Below are positions 21,742 to 32,253 of a stretch of 64,000 bases of DNA, piece after piece. This stretch comes from Phytophthora colocasiae. Its lineage: Eukaryota > Oomycota > Peronosporomycetes > Peronosporales > Peronosporaceae. Both the position numbers and the translations under genes were made by a program. The first letter of the stretch is position 1. Every line of letters begins with the position of its first letter. Location: contig JAGKQI010000078.1 in the NCBI GenBank assembly GCA_018806915.1, positions 1,488,001 through 1,552,000 on the forward strand. The letters are read 5' to 3'. The notes beneath the pieces were generated by a model. It ran no database searches. It was not told the DNA's origin and saw only the letters and a program-made list of their open reading frames with translations.

Positions 21742-23013
21742 CTATGCAGTATTGGCCTCCACAATCTCCACATGCGTTGTACAAGTTGCAACAATCTCAC
21801 CGTACTCGTCTACAGCTCGAATTTCGAATTTGTGCGACCCCACGCCCAGCCCACGTAGCAGCATATTGCCATCGTTCACAAACGTTTTCCTCGTGAAGAT
21901 ACCGTCGCCCAGCAGCACGTCCAACGTGTGTACATTCACCGCTGTGTATTCCAGGACAATAGGCTGTTTGTGCTCGAAAATCGTACCGTCAACAGGCAAC
22001 GTAAGCGTTAATTGCACCCCTTCCTTAGTCGACCTGGTGATTGGCTTTCGGACGTAGACCTCTTGCTCGAACATCTTGAGCTCATCGAATAAGCCAGGTA
22101 CAGGGATTGTAACTTCTAGATGAAGCTTGAACAGGTCAGCTTCGTAGCTACCATTTTTATGCGTGAATTTCCTGAGAGGAATGGGGAAGCGAATCGTCCG
22201 ATTAAGAGCGTCGCCGTCTTCCACTTGAGTTACCAGAAATTCAAGTTCGGACGTGATCACCTCGCCATCCAGCGACACTTGATACTGAAACACTTCTGCT
22301 CCGTACAAATTCAACGCCTCCGTCGGAAAATTAGCAAGTTCCCACTCGAATACAACGCCCTGCGGAGTGATCAGCGAATTGTCCACGGGATTCACGATAT
22401 GCACTGAAACATTCGAGATATCGTACGCTGAATACAGCTCCTTGTAGTCCGGTAAAGGCAGAACCACCGGATGGAAGAAGCTGTACACGCACGCAACCAG
22501 GTACGCGATCAACACGATGACGACGCAGCCGACGAAAAGGATCTCTTCCGGTGTCGGGACGCCCTCCACCTTCTCTGCTGACAGATTCTTTCTCGTCACC
22601 GCTGGATTCATCTTTGCAGTGATTCCCCCAGTCGACTTTCGACATACTTTGGAAATCTTCGACGGCGTTGCCACCGGTAAAATACTCAGCTTCTGCTTCT
22701 TGATATCTTTCCCCAGTGATCTCTTCTTGTCAAGCTGGTACAGCTCAGCAAGCTTCGTCCCGTCACTTCCTCTAGACTCCATCTTGTCCAGATCCTTGCC
22801 ATCTTTTGCCTTTTCTTCTGGGTCATCCTCTTCAACGTTCCCTGACTGTAAAGTACCTGTCTCGGACTGGCACATCGTGATGGTCTCCGTGACGGCATTG
22901 GCTTCGGTCTCCGGCTCTTCCTCAACAGCTTCCGTCCTGGTTTCCGTGCCCAGAGATGGCGTTGAGCCTAGCAGGAACGCTAAAACCGCGTCTTCGTCTC
23001 CTTCTTCTGCCAT
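21742..23013 (-). CDS. Unrecognised single-pass membrane protein, 423 residues
   Basis: Intact frame from ATG 23013. Residues 1-150 are acidic, low-complexity and Ser/Thr/Glu/Lys-rich, presumably cytosolic. One strong transmembrane helix (LFVGCVVIVLIAYLVACVYS, about 160-180) is followed by a beta-rich region of about 240 residues that contains NxS/T sequons (NVS, NRT, NGS), consistent with a lumenal or extracellular domain. The repeated pattern of P-V-D-N/G and FEW-ELANF suggests tandem Ig- or fibronectin-like folds, but this is inference. Converges with MTD1, whose stop is 273 bp away. No family name can be given. Confidence 0.75.
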   Translation of the reverse strand: MAEEGDEDAVLAFLLGSTPSLGTETRTEAVEEEPETEANAVTETITMCQSETGTLQSGNVEEDDPEEKAKDGKDLDKMESRGSDGTKLAELYQLDKKRSLGKDIKKQKLSILPVATPSKISKVCRKSTGGITAKMNPAVTRKNLSAEKVEGVPTPEEILFVGCVVIVLIAYLVACVYSFFHPVVLPLPDYKELYSAYDISNVSVHIVNPVDNSLITPQGVVFEWELANFPTEALNLYGAEVFQYQVSLDGEVITSELEFLVTQVEDGDALNRTIRFPIPLRKFTHKNGSYEADLFKLHLEVTIPVPGLFDELKMFEQEVYVRKPITRSTKEGVQLTLTLPVDGTIFEHKQPIVLEYTAVNVHTLDVLLGDGIFTRKTFVNDGNMLLRGLGVGSHKFEIRAVDEYGEIVATCTTHVEIVEANTA

Positions 23014-23722
23014 GATAGGCGTATCTTTCCCACAAGATCGTGAAAGGTCGTATGTAGACCGCTATACAGTATTATATAGGATAGCTAAACGCCATTATAG
23101 CAGCATGGCTACATTTAATCGACCATGCCAAAGCGTCCACGCCCACACATCCCTGGTACATGTATACCGGTATCGGTAGTCACGGTAGTCAGCATCCGCT
23201 GCTAGATTTCCAGCTCTCAATCAGCCTTGATTGTTGGCTATATTGGCTGGTGACGCACCATTTCTGACAGAATGCGGCATTAACCGCTTAGTGACAGCAT
23301 ACGTTCTTTTAGAGTGCTTCTGGCATTGCATTGCTTGGTTCAACGCGAACCAGTAGGCATTAGCATCGGGTATGTGCGTCACCATGAACAGCTTGACCAA
23401 TGGCACTTGTTTCTCCGGCTCGCTACGGTCCAAATACGTTTTAGCATTTTCTTACTATGATTTACACGAAACTCTGCACGAGTAAAGCTTACTTAAAAAC
23501 AGACGATGCATACATTAATCAAGTTCTACTCAAACTTCTGTTGCAAAAACTGGACTTATTCGGTGTAATCTACCTGATTTACCTCCTCTTCTACCCTTAT
23601 TTCCTCGGGGCGTCATGTCGCGAGCCAGCAGGTAAGCCACTCTTCCTTTCCCGAGCTGCCACTGCAGACTCTCCCTCTGGGCAGGCGCAAGGACTTCCTC
23701 GCTCTTCACTTCTTCCGTCGCC

Positions 23723-25144
23723 ATGGCTAGTGGACAGTCAGTGTTTAAGGGCGCATTTGGATGGGACGATTGGATCTGGTGGGTCGCTATTGGCTGCGTG
23801 GCGCTGCTCATTCTGTTGCTCTTAGTCTGCTGTTGCGTCTGTATACAACGAGCCAAGCGCAAAGGACATGAAGAAGCGTTAGCGGCTGTACAAGCTCGTC
23901 AACGTCTTACACAGGAGCGGGAACGTGCTGAGCAGCAACAGCATCAACGCTATCAACAGGCGCAATTGGCGCAACAGGCCAACATGAACAATGGCTCAGC
24001 TAACGGCTACCAACCGCCAGCGTACGGTTACTCGAAGCAAGTGACGGCTGTGCCCTTGGCTCCTCCTCCTAACCGGAAGAATCTTGGACCACAAGTAGCT
24101 GCTAATGGCTACAGGGAGAATCCGTCGCAGATTCATAACCAGCAATTCGCAAAGCCGTATCCTCCTCATCCAGCAGAGCATCAAGCAGCAGGTCAATCTG
24201 GTCGCCAAACTCCTGATCAAGCACGTTATCAGGCTCCGTCCAAGTGGTTCAATCCCAGTCAGAATCGCAGTCCATTGAGTCATGGCTACGAAGCCAATGC
24301 ACCCCGGCTCAGCTCTGGTAGCTTTGGTTACGAGCCGCAGACAAGCACGAACTACCCGGACAGCATGCGCTACGACGACCCGTACCCGACTGGTGGAGGC
24401 CCTGATGGTGTACCATTCATGTCCGTGACATCTCCGTCTGCTTCGAAGAGTTTGAAGGCCAACAGGAAAAACGGCGTGAGGCTGCAGAATCAGCCTACAT
24501 CAAACAGTGAACATGAGCAAATTCCAGCACCAGTTGTGGTTCCAAGATACACGCGTGCACCACCCAGTCCGTCTGAGGCACGAGCTAGTGCCGGATCAGG
24601 ATCGGGAGCTTCAGGAGGCACCTTGCAGTCTCGAATTGATGCTCTGAGATCAGCAGATACAAACGACATGGTGCACTCCCGGATCAGTGTGGGTCCTGAC
24701 TCGTTGGCAAGTGCTGATTCTGTGGGAACAATTCAAATGCCTAGGGCGATGGCAGCACAGGAATCGTACGCTTCAGGCCCGGCTCGACGCTCTGGATTGC
24801 TGGTGGGTAGTGTGCTGTCTCCGAACTCTTCCGCAATCGCTTCTTCACCATTCTCATCGCCTTCGAATTCGATAGAGAGTGGTCGAAGCTACGAGACTTT
24901 CGATGCCGAAGCGTTCGAGAGCGCTAAGTCCACAGAGCTTGGAGCTGTACTCACTCACGGTTCGAGTCGGTCCATCGGCAGCGACTACTCTCACGGTCAA
25001 TTTGAAGACGCCGAGAGTTTCGGACCTGGAGGACCCAAGTTTAAGAGACAAACCAGCAGTGGCAGCGCAGCAACTCCGGGCAAGAACAAGCCGTCGCGCG
25101 GGGACAACGTTTCTTTCAACAGCCGCGGCTCCGTCGAATTTTGA
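23723..25144 (+). CDS. Unrecognised membrane-anchored Ser/Gln-rich protein, 473 residues
   Basis: Intact frame from ATG 23723. One N-terminal transmembrane segment at about residues 18-40 (VAIGCVALLILLLLVCCCVC) is followed by a basic stop-transfer stretch (IQRAKRKGHEEA). A Gln-rich coiled-coil-prone region lies at about 55-90. The rest is a long disordered tail rich in S, P, Q, Y and N with several Ser clusters. The cysteine cluster at the membrane boundary (CCC) may be palmitoylated, which is inference. No enzyme domain is visible. It could be a membrane scaffold or adaptor. Confidence 0.75.
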   Translation: MASGQSVFKGAFGWDDWIWWVAIGCVALLILLLLVCCCVCIQRAKRKGHEEALAAVQARQRLTQERERAEQQQHQRYQQAQLAQQANMNNGSANGYQPPAYGYSKQVTAVPLAPPPNRKNLGPQVAANGYRENPSQIHNQQFAKPYPPHPAEHQAAGQSGRQTPDQARYQAPSKWFNPSQNRSPLSHGYEANAPRLSSGSFGYEPQTSTNYPDSMRYDDPYPTGGGPDGVPFMSVTSPSASKSLKANRKNGVRLQNQPTSNSEHEQIPAPVVVPRYTRAPPSPSEARASAGSGSGASGGTLQSRIDALRSADTNDMVHSRISVGPDSLASADSVGTIQMPRAMAAQESYASGPARRSGLLVGSVLSPNSSAIASSPFSSPSNSIESGRSYETFDAEAFESAKSTELGAVLTHGSSRSIGSDYSHGQFEDAESFGPGGPKFKRQTSSGSAATPGKNKPSRGDNVSFNSRGSVEF

Positions 25145-25285
25145 GCATGCAGGAAGGCCTCCACGTCCTGAAATGAGGAAATTGAGGAAGATCAAGTCAG
25201 GCCCAAGTCGTATCATAGTAGCAACGCCATATCTAATGTTACTCTAGTTTTTGACTGGACACCATCATTAACTTCACTCCCCCAT

Positions 25286-26136
25286 CTACCACCACCTTGA
25301 GCGTGCACTACCCGATCCTGTCGACAGTGGAGGCAACACTGCAGCCAAACTGCTAAGTCCTGCACTGAGTCCTGATCCAGTTCTGCTTTCGTCCGGATCA
25401 ACTGCTCTATTTGCTGTCTGTCTGAGTCCGTTGTTGTTGCTGAAGCCGTTGTAGCTGCTCCCTCCGTCTCCTCGATTGGCAAAAGCCAGAGTCTGTTGCA
25501 AGAATGTATCAAAAGCTGCATTCGGCTCCATCGACAGCGGTTCTGCACTCTGTAGCAAAAGAATTCAAAGTCAGATCACCATTTACCACCTTCAACACTA
25601 ACTCTACAACTCACCGCTTCAATGCACGGAACAGTTCGAAACTCTGGAGCTCCTAAATACGCCGTATTTAGTCGATGATTTCTCGGCAAAAGGTCCTTCT
25701 TGTTGCCAATAATGAGTTTCGGCAGTTCATGCAGTGTCGGATGGTCTTGTTCTTTTCCTGTAGCTGGTACCACGCAGCCTTTAAGTCTCTGTATGTTACT
25801 TAACTCCCTGCTCCAGTTACGTAGATGTTCTCCACTCTTGGTATTGCTTAAGTCATGAACGAATATAACTCCATGGACGTCATGGTAGAAAGCTCCACGA
25901 CTGAGCTCGTATTTCCGATGACCCCCCACATCCAAAAATTCCACGAAAACTTCACATTGTGTAGAGCCAAATGGCTTCAAAAGCACATGAACGTCACACC
26001 CAGTGGTCCACAACGCCGAGTTCTTATCATTACTAGTCGAACTGGGCGAATATAAGCGGCAAATGGCCGACAAGAGCGCTGTTTTCCCTACTCCCGAGTC
26101 CCCGACGACCAGCACGCGCACACTGGGCGTTTCCAT
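25286..26136 (-). CDS. RABL3: RABL3-like small GTPase
   Basis: About 261 residues from two exons: 26136-25615 (ends C-I-E-A at a GTGAGT donor) and 25549-25286 (after GCTACAG, beginning SAEPLSMEP), in phase 0. The P-loop GDSGVGKT lies at about residues 11-18, the switch II motif is DVGG instead of DTAG, and G4 is NKKD. A long insert (QRLKGCVVPATGKEQDHPTLHELPK) separates switch II from G4, and the C-terminus has no prenylation cysteine, both typical of RABL3/LIP1 proteins. The start at 26136 is preferred to upstream frames because METPSVRVLVVGDSG is the family N-terminus. Divergent from the capping-protein gene with only 85 bp between start codons. Confidence 0.85.
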
Positions 26137-26221
26137 ATTCAATTGTGCGGGACAAATACAGATTATCAACCAATCACAAGTCTTCAAATTTGTGTGAAGT
26201 GAGACCATCACTCTTGTGATC
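26137..26221. promoter_or_regulatory. Shared divergent promoter of RABL3-like and CapZ alpha genes
   Basis: Only 85 bp lie between the two ATG codons. A CCAAT box (AACCAATCAC near 26168) sits in the middle, so both genes probably use one bidirectional promoter. Confidence 0.55.
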
Positions 26222-27396
26222 ATGGCGGAAGAGTGGGCGTACGAGGAGGCTACGGACGAGGAGAAACTGCAGATTGCGCAGCGATTTCTGCTCGCCAGTC
26301 CACCCGGACAGGTCCATGAGGTGCTGCGTGATGTGGCCAAGCTCGTCCCGGCCCGTGTGTTGCCTGACGCGGCGCTGAGAGGCGCTCTGCACGCTTACAA
26401 CGTCAAGAACTGTCTTCCTGTTGACGTTCCAGACGCGGATTACAAGGTCTGTCATACTGTAAAACATAAACTTATGATATAGAGGAGGACGTCATTTTGA
26501 GAGAAGATGTTGGGGATAATTATTGTACTAAAAGATTTTTATTTATTGATTAGATTTTGATCTGTGAGGAGGGAGAGGTGGATGCTGCTCATTATGTGGA
26601 CCCTATTGGCAACCGCATTGTGGGCTTTGACCATATTAAACAGAAGATTGTACCGGAAGATGTAGCTGAGATTCCTGAGGACAAAGTCACGGATTTTGAG
26701 AAGGAGCGGTGAGTTTTTATTTATGCTGGACGTTTATTTGAAATGTACTGATGTTATTGTACAGTCAGGAAGTGCAGAAGACGCTGCAGTCGTATCTGCA
26801 ATTCGAGTACATGCACGGGTGAGATGTCAGTCTAGAGTTGCTATTTGGTTTACAATTTGCGTAACTTTCTTTTTTGTTGTTGAAGTGGAACTGCGGGTGT
26901 ATACGTTGTCGGGACGAAGCTGGTGGTCAACTTATGCACCGAGCGTGTGAACCTGCGTAACTTCTGGGGAGGACGCTGGAAGAGTCGGTGGGAGGTGGAT
27001 CTGACGGCTAACCCTGCCACAGTCAAGGGTAACATCCAGTTGCATGTGCACTACTTCGAGAACGGCAACTTACAGTTACAGAGCTCCAAGGATGTCGAAG
27101 CGGAGATCACGATTCAACGCGTTGGTGGTTTGGGTGACGCTATCTTGCGTGTCATGAAGGAGGCGGAGGACGATCTCCAGACCAATTTGGAAGACATGTA
27201 CATCAACATGTCCGAGGAGACCTTCAAGGAAATGCGTCGCGTGATGCCAGGTACGCTGATCTGTCTGCGCTAGTGCATTAGAGAATACTTATACGCAATT
27301 TCTCATGATGTTGTGCATTGAGCAGTGACCCAGACGAAGATGGAGTGGAGTTTGCATGCTCACCGTACGGCCAAGGATCTTGGTCGCAGCAAGTAA
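26222..27396 (+). CDS. F-actin-capping protein subunit alpha
   Basis: About 289 residues from five exons: 26222-26446, 26554-26708, 26765-26818, 26886-27250 and 27326-27396, all in phase. The alpha/beta heterodimer caps barbed ends of actin filaments in the cytosol. Hallmarks are FLLASPPGQVHEVLRDV near the N-terminus, YVDPIGNRIVGFDH in exon 2, a short FEYMHG exon 3 and NFWGGRWKSRW followed by GNIQLHVHYFENGNLQL in exon 4. The C-terminal tentacle follows (MRRVMP, then VTQTKMEW). The length matches the family (about 280-290). The first donor is GTCTGT rather than the usual GTAAGT/GTGAGT. Confidence 0.93.
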
Positions 27397-27539
27397 ACGA
27401 AGAGCGATTCAGCAGCACCAGAACCTCGCGCAGTCGAGAAAGTGACAATCAAGAAAATAATGTGTAGAGCCCAGCGTGAAACGTGGTATGACTGCTTTGG
27501 ACACAGTTTTATTTGTTGAAATCTTGTTTGAGTTGAGGC

Positions 27540-29520
27540 CTAGTTAGAGTGTTCGAGCGCCTCTAGCAACTCACCTTCACCTGTTTGGAAGTTAGCGAGT
27601 TGCCACGAAAGTTTCCAGATATGCACGACGCCGGCAGAGTCACCGGCTGCAAGAAAGTTACGTTGCCGGGGGTTAAAATCCAGGGCAAACATTGGGGAGG
27701 TGGTCGCTATCTTTGAGGCTGCTGACGTCTTCGCTGTTGACCCTTTTGTTGACGTCTCTGTGGTTGTTGCAGATCCCGTGGCTGGGTCTTTTCCACTGAG
27801 AACCAGCACAGGGCTCACACGATCAACTTTGAGGTCAAAGACATAAACATTCCCGTCTTCACTCGCTGCAGCGAAAACCAATGGACGTGTGCGGGACCAT
27901 TCAGCGGCGTAGAGATACGCTGAAGATGGCGAAACTTCAAATGACAGCAGTAACTCACGCTGCATCGTCGAGTACACACGCGTGGTGCCGTCTGCTGACG
28001 CAGTGAGGAAGATACTTTTTCGAAAAGGGGAGAAACTCGCGTCGTACACTGGAGCAGTATGTGGCTCGAAGACAAAGTCCATTGCACTCGGGAATATTGT
28101 CGCTGGATCCAGTCTGGCCTCGTACACTGTGGCAAGCGTAACTTCCTTGCTTCGCTTAGCTGACGCATACGCCTCCACTTTTCCACGTGCCGCAGGGATT
28201 TTCGACCTTGGCAGATTGCTTACAAGACGAGCTGCTGTTGCTGTCCACTTTTTCTCGCCTTTGAAGTCTGATGAACGAACGCTGGGAGCTTTGGCGAAAC
28301 ATCGAGCGACAACGCCACCTTCCGAGCAGACAACGAAAGCGCGGCTAGCCTTGTCGATGCTACTGAAGGCGAGTGCTTTACCACCAATTACTGGAGAACG
28401 AGTGTCATCGCTGTTAGGCTTACCACTTGTTGCGCCGCTGATTCCCTGTGGCAAGTGCATGACGTAACCTTCAACGGGAAACGCCAATTTATCTTTGACC
28501 CGCCAGAAGAGAGTCTTGCCATCGCCACTGACACTAGCAATCTACAACAAGAGGTACGAATTAGCGTTCACAATGTTTCAAGTTGTGGAGTTCGTACATT
28601 GTAATCCGCTGTTTGAATGTCGTAGACCCATGCAACTTTGGTGACTGGTTCGCGGTGGAAGTAATCGCCGATACCCGATGAGTAAAATTTATACTCGGCT
28701 GGTTCTAGATCCCAGACAAATACTTCTCCGTTGAAAGATCCTGCTGCTACGATCGAAGGGTTTTGCGGGTGGAAGGCGACACACATGAGTCCACTCTGCA
28801 AGACATTCACAAGTTTAGATTGTGGATATCAATTGAAAAGATCAGGAGCCTACCGAGGTTTCAAGAACAAGTGACGGCTTTTGAGGGTTGAGATCACTTT
28901 GAAAGACGTTCCACAAGCAGAGTGCAGAACGATAATTGCACCAACCAGAGTGATCAAAACGTCCATACGCCACCGCAATAACCGATCCCGTCGCGTTCCA
29001 AGATACACCCGTGCATGAAAGTCTCAATGAAGACGAATTCCCAGTTTCGCTAGTCGCAGTGCCTGGTGGCTGGAAGTACGCGTCATAGTCGAAACTCAGT
29101 CGAAAAAGCTTTGTGATATCTTTCTCCTCCGACTCTTCCAGGTATTTCTCCAGACCTGTGTCAATGTCAAGAAAAATTAGCATGAAAACTGCGCAAAGGT
29201 TAAATAGGAGTCGCACCACTGAAACAGGAGCTGGTCGCTCCGTTCTTGGCCATTTCTCGAAGCATTAAACCTCCGACGTTTGCCAGACATTCGAGCCCTC
29301 GACGTTCATCTTCCTGAGTATCAGTAACTGTTTCTTTGCTTTTACTCCTGCTTGTTGGTTGCGCTTGACCAGTTTGTGTGGAACTCGAAGTAGTAGAAGC
29401 ATCCGTTTGAGCTTCACAGTCGAACATCTCGATCTCAAGCGTTTGGACATTGATCTCAGCCAACTGCTTTGTTCGCTTCGCCTTGAAGCGTGCACTCCCC
29501 AGCGTCACATCCTGAAACAT
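27540..29520 (-). CDS. Cytoplasmic dynein-2 intermediate chain, WDR34-like
   Basis: About 601 residues from four exons: 29520-29217, 29155-28854, 28795-28598 and 28541-27540. WD40 repeats are recognisable in exons 2-4: GSVIAVAYGRFDHSGW, GLMCVAFHPQNPSIVAAGSFNGEVFVWDL, TKVAWVYD followed by IASVSGDGKTLFWRV, PVYDASFSPFRKSIFLTASADGTTRVY, LVFAAASEDGNVYVFDL and LDFNPRQRNFLAAGDSAGVVHIWKL. The order, and the EYKFYSSGIGDYFHREPVTKVAW region, fit WDR34 (DYNC2I2), which carries retrograde intraflagellar-transport cargo; oomycete zoospores are flagellated. The N-terminus contains a QTD motif (CEAQTD, then SSSTQTG), a possible dynein light-chain site. Start chosen at the ATG MFQDV. Its stop is 143 bp from the CapZ alpha stop. 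Confidence 0.85.
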
Positions 29521-29603
29521 GTTGTCTTGATCCAAAAGTGCGTCTTTTCACGAAGATATTTTCAAGAAACAAGTAGTATGTTTGAATTTATAGATTGCAC
29601 TGC

Positions 29604-31748
29604 CTACCATGACGGAGTGGATGCGGCTTCACCACCGCAGCCATCACCACAGCCAACACCACCCGAAGAAATCACCTTCGGAGCTTTACCACGCATGGCT
29701 GCACGGAACAGATCCGCCTTGTGCTGCTTGAACAGAGTCTTCAGACCTCCACCGTTCAGGAAAGCCTCCTCAAGCTGAGTGAGGGAGAACGAGACCTGGT
29801 GGTCCTTGACACTCACAACGCGGTTACGGAGGTCCACAGTCACTTCCTCACCTTCGGCAGCCAATTCGTGGAACTTCTCGTCCGTCACGACGATACCCAG
29901 CAGAGCGTTGTTGGGTTGGTTACGGGCGTAAATGTACGCGAACGACTTGGCAATCACAGCCTGCACTCCAACAGCCTTCAGACAGATAGCAGCCTCTTCA
30001 CGGGACGAACCACTGCCGAAAGCTGTACCAGCCACGATGATGTTGAATCCCTCCCTGACCTTCTGAGGGAATTCAGGGCGGACGTAAGCGAACGACTTGG
30101 CAGCCAGCACGTCCAGCTCTGTTTCACACTCAGCGGGCCACAGAGGCGACGACTTGTTGAGACCCATGAATTGAGCCGGGATCACGGCATCGGTATCGAT
30201 GTTGTCACCGAAAACCTGCACCTTACCGCTGAACTTGGGCGGCAGAGCAGCCTCCAGCTCAGCCACAGCAGCCTGTTCCTTGGCCTGCTGCACAGTCTCA
30301 TCATCGTCACCAGTGGCAAGCACCGGCTTAGGCTCAGTCACCTTGTAGGACTTGGTGGCCTTGGCTGGCGACGGGGTGGATGCATCCGGCTCCACCCAGT
30401 TGCGGTAGCGGTCAAAGTCGTCCTTGTTGATCTTAGCAAGGTACGGTATGGGGTCTACAACCTCCATGTCGAAGCTGGAGGCAGCCACCACAGCCGCAGA
30501 GCTCAAGTTACCGATAGAACCTTTGCCCATTCGGTTGCGGAAGTTGCGGTTCTGACTGGAAAGCCACACCTCGTCCTCGCCAGCCACATCAGCGCCAATG
30601 CCAACGCAGAAACTGCAACTTGGCACACCGACAGTGAAGCCGGCTTCCTCGTAGATACGAATCAAACCCAGTTCCTTGAGACGGTCGATAATCTCCAGAC
30701 TACCGGGGGTAACACGACGGTTGCCGGTTGAAGAGGGACGCTTGCCCTCAAGCATCGCCTGCTGCAGCACCAAAGCGCCAAGGATCAAATCCTCCTGCGT
30801 CGTGGTACAAGCACCAATGAAGCATCCATCAAGCTTCATGCCAAGCTTCTCCTGGACACTCACGCAGTTATCTGGTGACGGGTACAGAGCAATGAGTGGC
30901 TTGACATCCGCCAAGTTGATAACATGGTGAGCAGCGTAGTTGCATCCCTCGTCCGGCTCGAAGAACAGAGCTTCATCGAAGTGCGAGTCACGTGCCTCCA
31001 ACACACGCTGAGTGATAGCATCAGCCTGGAACACACCAGCAATGCCGCCAAACTCCGTGCTCATGTTAGCAACGGCAAATCGAGCGTCATCCGACAGGTA
31101 CTTGAGTCCAGATCCTCCGTAGTACACGCAACGCTCAAAAGCAACCGTGTTACGCTTGAGTTCGCCCAGAATGTGAAGGATGACGTCCTTACCGCCAATT
31201 CCGAAGCTCGGGGCGCCCACGAACTCAATGTAGCAGACCTCAGGCACCTTGAACCAAGTCTGGCCCGTGACCAGAGGCATAACGACGTCACCAGCTCCAA
31301 GACCGGCAGCGAACGAACCCATTCCACCGGCACTGCAAGTGTGGCTGTCCGCACCAATGACGATCTGTCCGGGTTGCGCACGCTTGCGAGCGAACTCAGT
31401 GTGCATGATGGTGGTGTTGGCAGGCTGGAAATCCGTGAGCCCATGGGTCTTGGCGAAGTTTGTGGACATCTCAATGAGCGCCTTCTGCTTGGGCAAGTGG
31501 TTAACCCGCGGGTCCACCGTGTGGTCCAATGCAAGCCAGAAGCGGTCGGGGCGGTGCAGCGGGGGACGTCCAATGGCCGCGTGCATGGTGTCCATGGCCT
31601 GGAATGTCAATTCACTGGCGATGGTCCAGTCCGCTTTGACGCACAGCACGTCACCCACACGGACAAAAGGCTGAGAGAGGCCCACCGCGTGGTGGCACAG
31701 GATCTTCTCGATCACGTTCATTGGGGGCGTGGAGGACGTCATGGGCAC
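29604..31748 (-). CDS. 3-isopropylmalate dehydratase, fused large and small subunits
   Basis: 714 residues, no intron. Catalyses 2-isopropylmalate to 3-isopropylmalate isomerisation in leucine synthesis with a 4Fe-4S cluster. The LeuC part (about 1-470) has the aconitase signature IGADSHTCSAGGMGSFAAGL and three cluster cysteines: one in FIGACTTT and two in PSCSFC. The LeuD part follows a linker rich in A, T, K and P (about 495-540) and shows GDNIDTDAVIPAQF and the swivel loop FGSGSSREEA. The LeuC-LeuD fusion occurs in fungi and oomycetes. No clear mitochondrial presequence is visible. Homoaconitase is the main alternative. ATG at 31748 is followed by a second in-frame ATG at 31742. The stop lies 84 bp upstream of the WDR34 start. 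Confidence 0.9.
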   Translation of the reverse strand: MPMTSSTPPMNVIEKILCHHAVGLSQPFVRVGDVLCVKADWTIASELTFQAMDTMHAAIGRPPLHRPDRFWLALDHTVDPRVNHLPKQKALIEMSTNFAKTHGLTDFQPANTTIMHTEFARKRAQPGQIVIGADSHTCSAGGMGSFAAGLGAGDVVMPLVTGQTWFKVPEVCYIEFVGAPSFGIGGKDVILHILGELKRNTVAFERCVYYGGSGLKYLSDDARFAVANMSTEFGGIAGVFQADAITQRVLEARDSHFDEALFFEPDEGCNYAAHHVINLADVKPLIALYPSPDNCVSVQEKLGMKLDGCFIGACTTTQEDLILGALVLQQAMLEGKRPSSTGNRRVTPGSLEIIDRLKELGLIRIYEEAGFTVGVPSCSFCVGIGADVAGEDEVWLSSQNRNFRNRMGKGSIGNLSSAAVVAASSFDMEVVDPIPYLAKINKDDFDRYRNWVEPDASTPSPAKATKSYKVTEPKPVLATGDDDETVQQAKEQAAVAELEAALPPKFSGKVQVFGDNIDTDAVIPAQFMGLNKSSPLWPAECETELDVLAAKSFAYVRPEFPQKVREGFNIIVAGTAFGSGSSREEAAICLKAVGVQAVIAKSFAYIYARNQPNNALLGIVVTDEKFHELAAEGEEVTVDLRNRVVSVKDHQVSFSLTQLEEAFLNGGGLKTLFKQHKADLFRAAMRGKAPKVISSGGVGCGDGCGGEAASTPSW

Positions 31749-31763
31749 TGCGGAACCTTTGGA

Positions 31764-31781
31764 CGAAAGTCTCGGAATGAG
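31764..31781 (-). promoter_or_regulatory. Inr-like start-site element of the LeuCD gene
   Basis: On the minus strand CTCATTCCGAGACTTTCG lies about 25 bp before the ATG: TCATTCC matches the oomycete Inr and ACTTTC resembles the FPR. Implies a very short 5' UTR. Confidence 0.4.
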
Positions 31782-32253
31782 CTTTTGGAATGCAGTCCGG
31801 TGGTGCGTAGGAGTATTATTACTTTTTATAGATACTGTGATATTGAGTATTGTTGTAAATTGACTTTGATAGAAATGTTGTGAGAAGTGATAATGAATTA
31901 CGTATTGATATCAATAAATGGATAACCTGTATAATCAAATTTGTTTAGGAAGAACATTTTTGTTGAGGTGTTTGCGCATACGACCTGTTGCAACGTCTAT
32001 TTCAAGTGAGCCATGCCATGTGTGACGCGCTGTCTCCGCGTTCTTGTGGCGGCAATACCAGCACTGCGTTGACTGTAAGACTTGGTCCATGCGTTGCATT
32101 CACATGTAACACTGTGCACAACACATTTCATATCCATCGGAGAAGTACAAACGAAAAAAAATAAAAAAAACAAGACCAAGAAACCTCCAGGATGTGTTAA
32201 AAGACTGCAACGTGGCTACAAGACAAGTTCACCATTGCCCCGGAACTTAGCAT
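31782..32253. other. Intergenic, no gene recognised
   Basis: AT-rich. A GAAAAAAAATAAAAAAAA tract near 32153-32170 precedes the stop of the next gene. Confidence 0.5.

Noticed and set aside
29721..31883. Two long plus-strand frames (336 and 319 codons) opposite isopropylmalate dehydratase
   Set aside because: Antisense shadows of the 714-codon gene, made possible by its GC-rich third positions.
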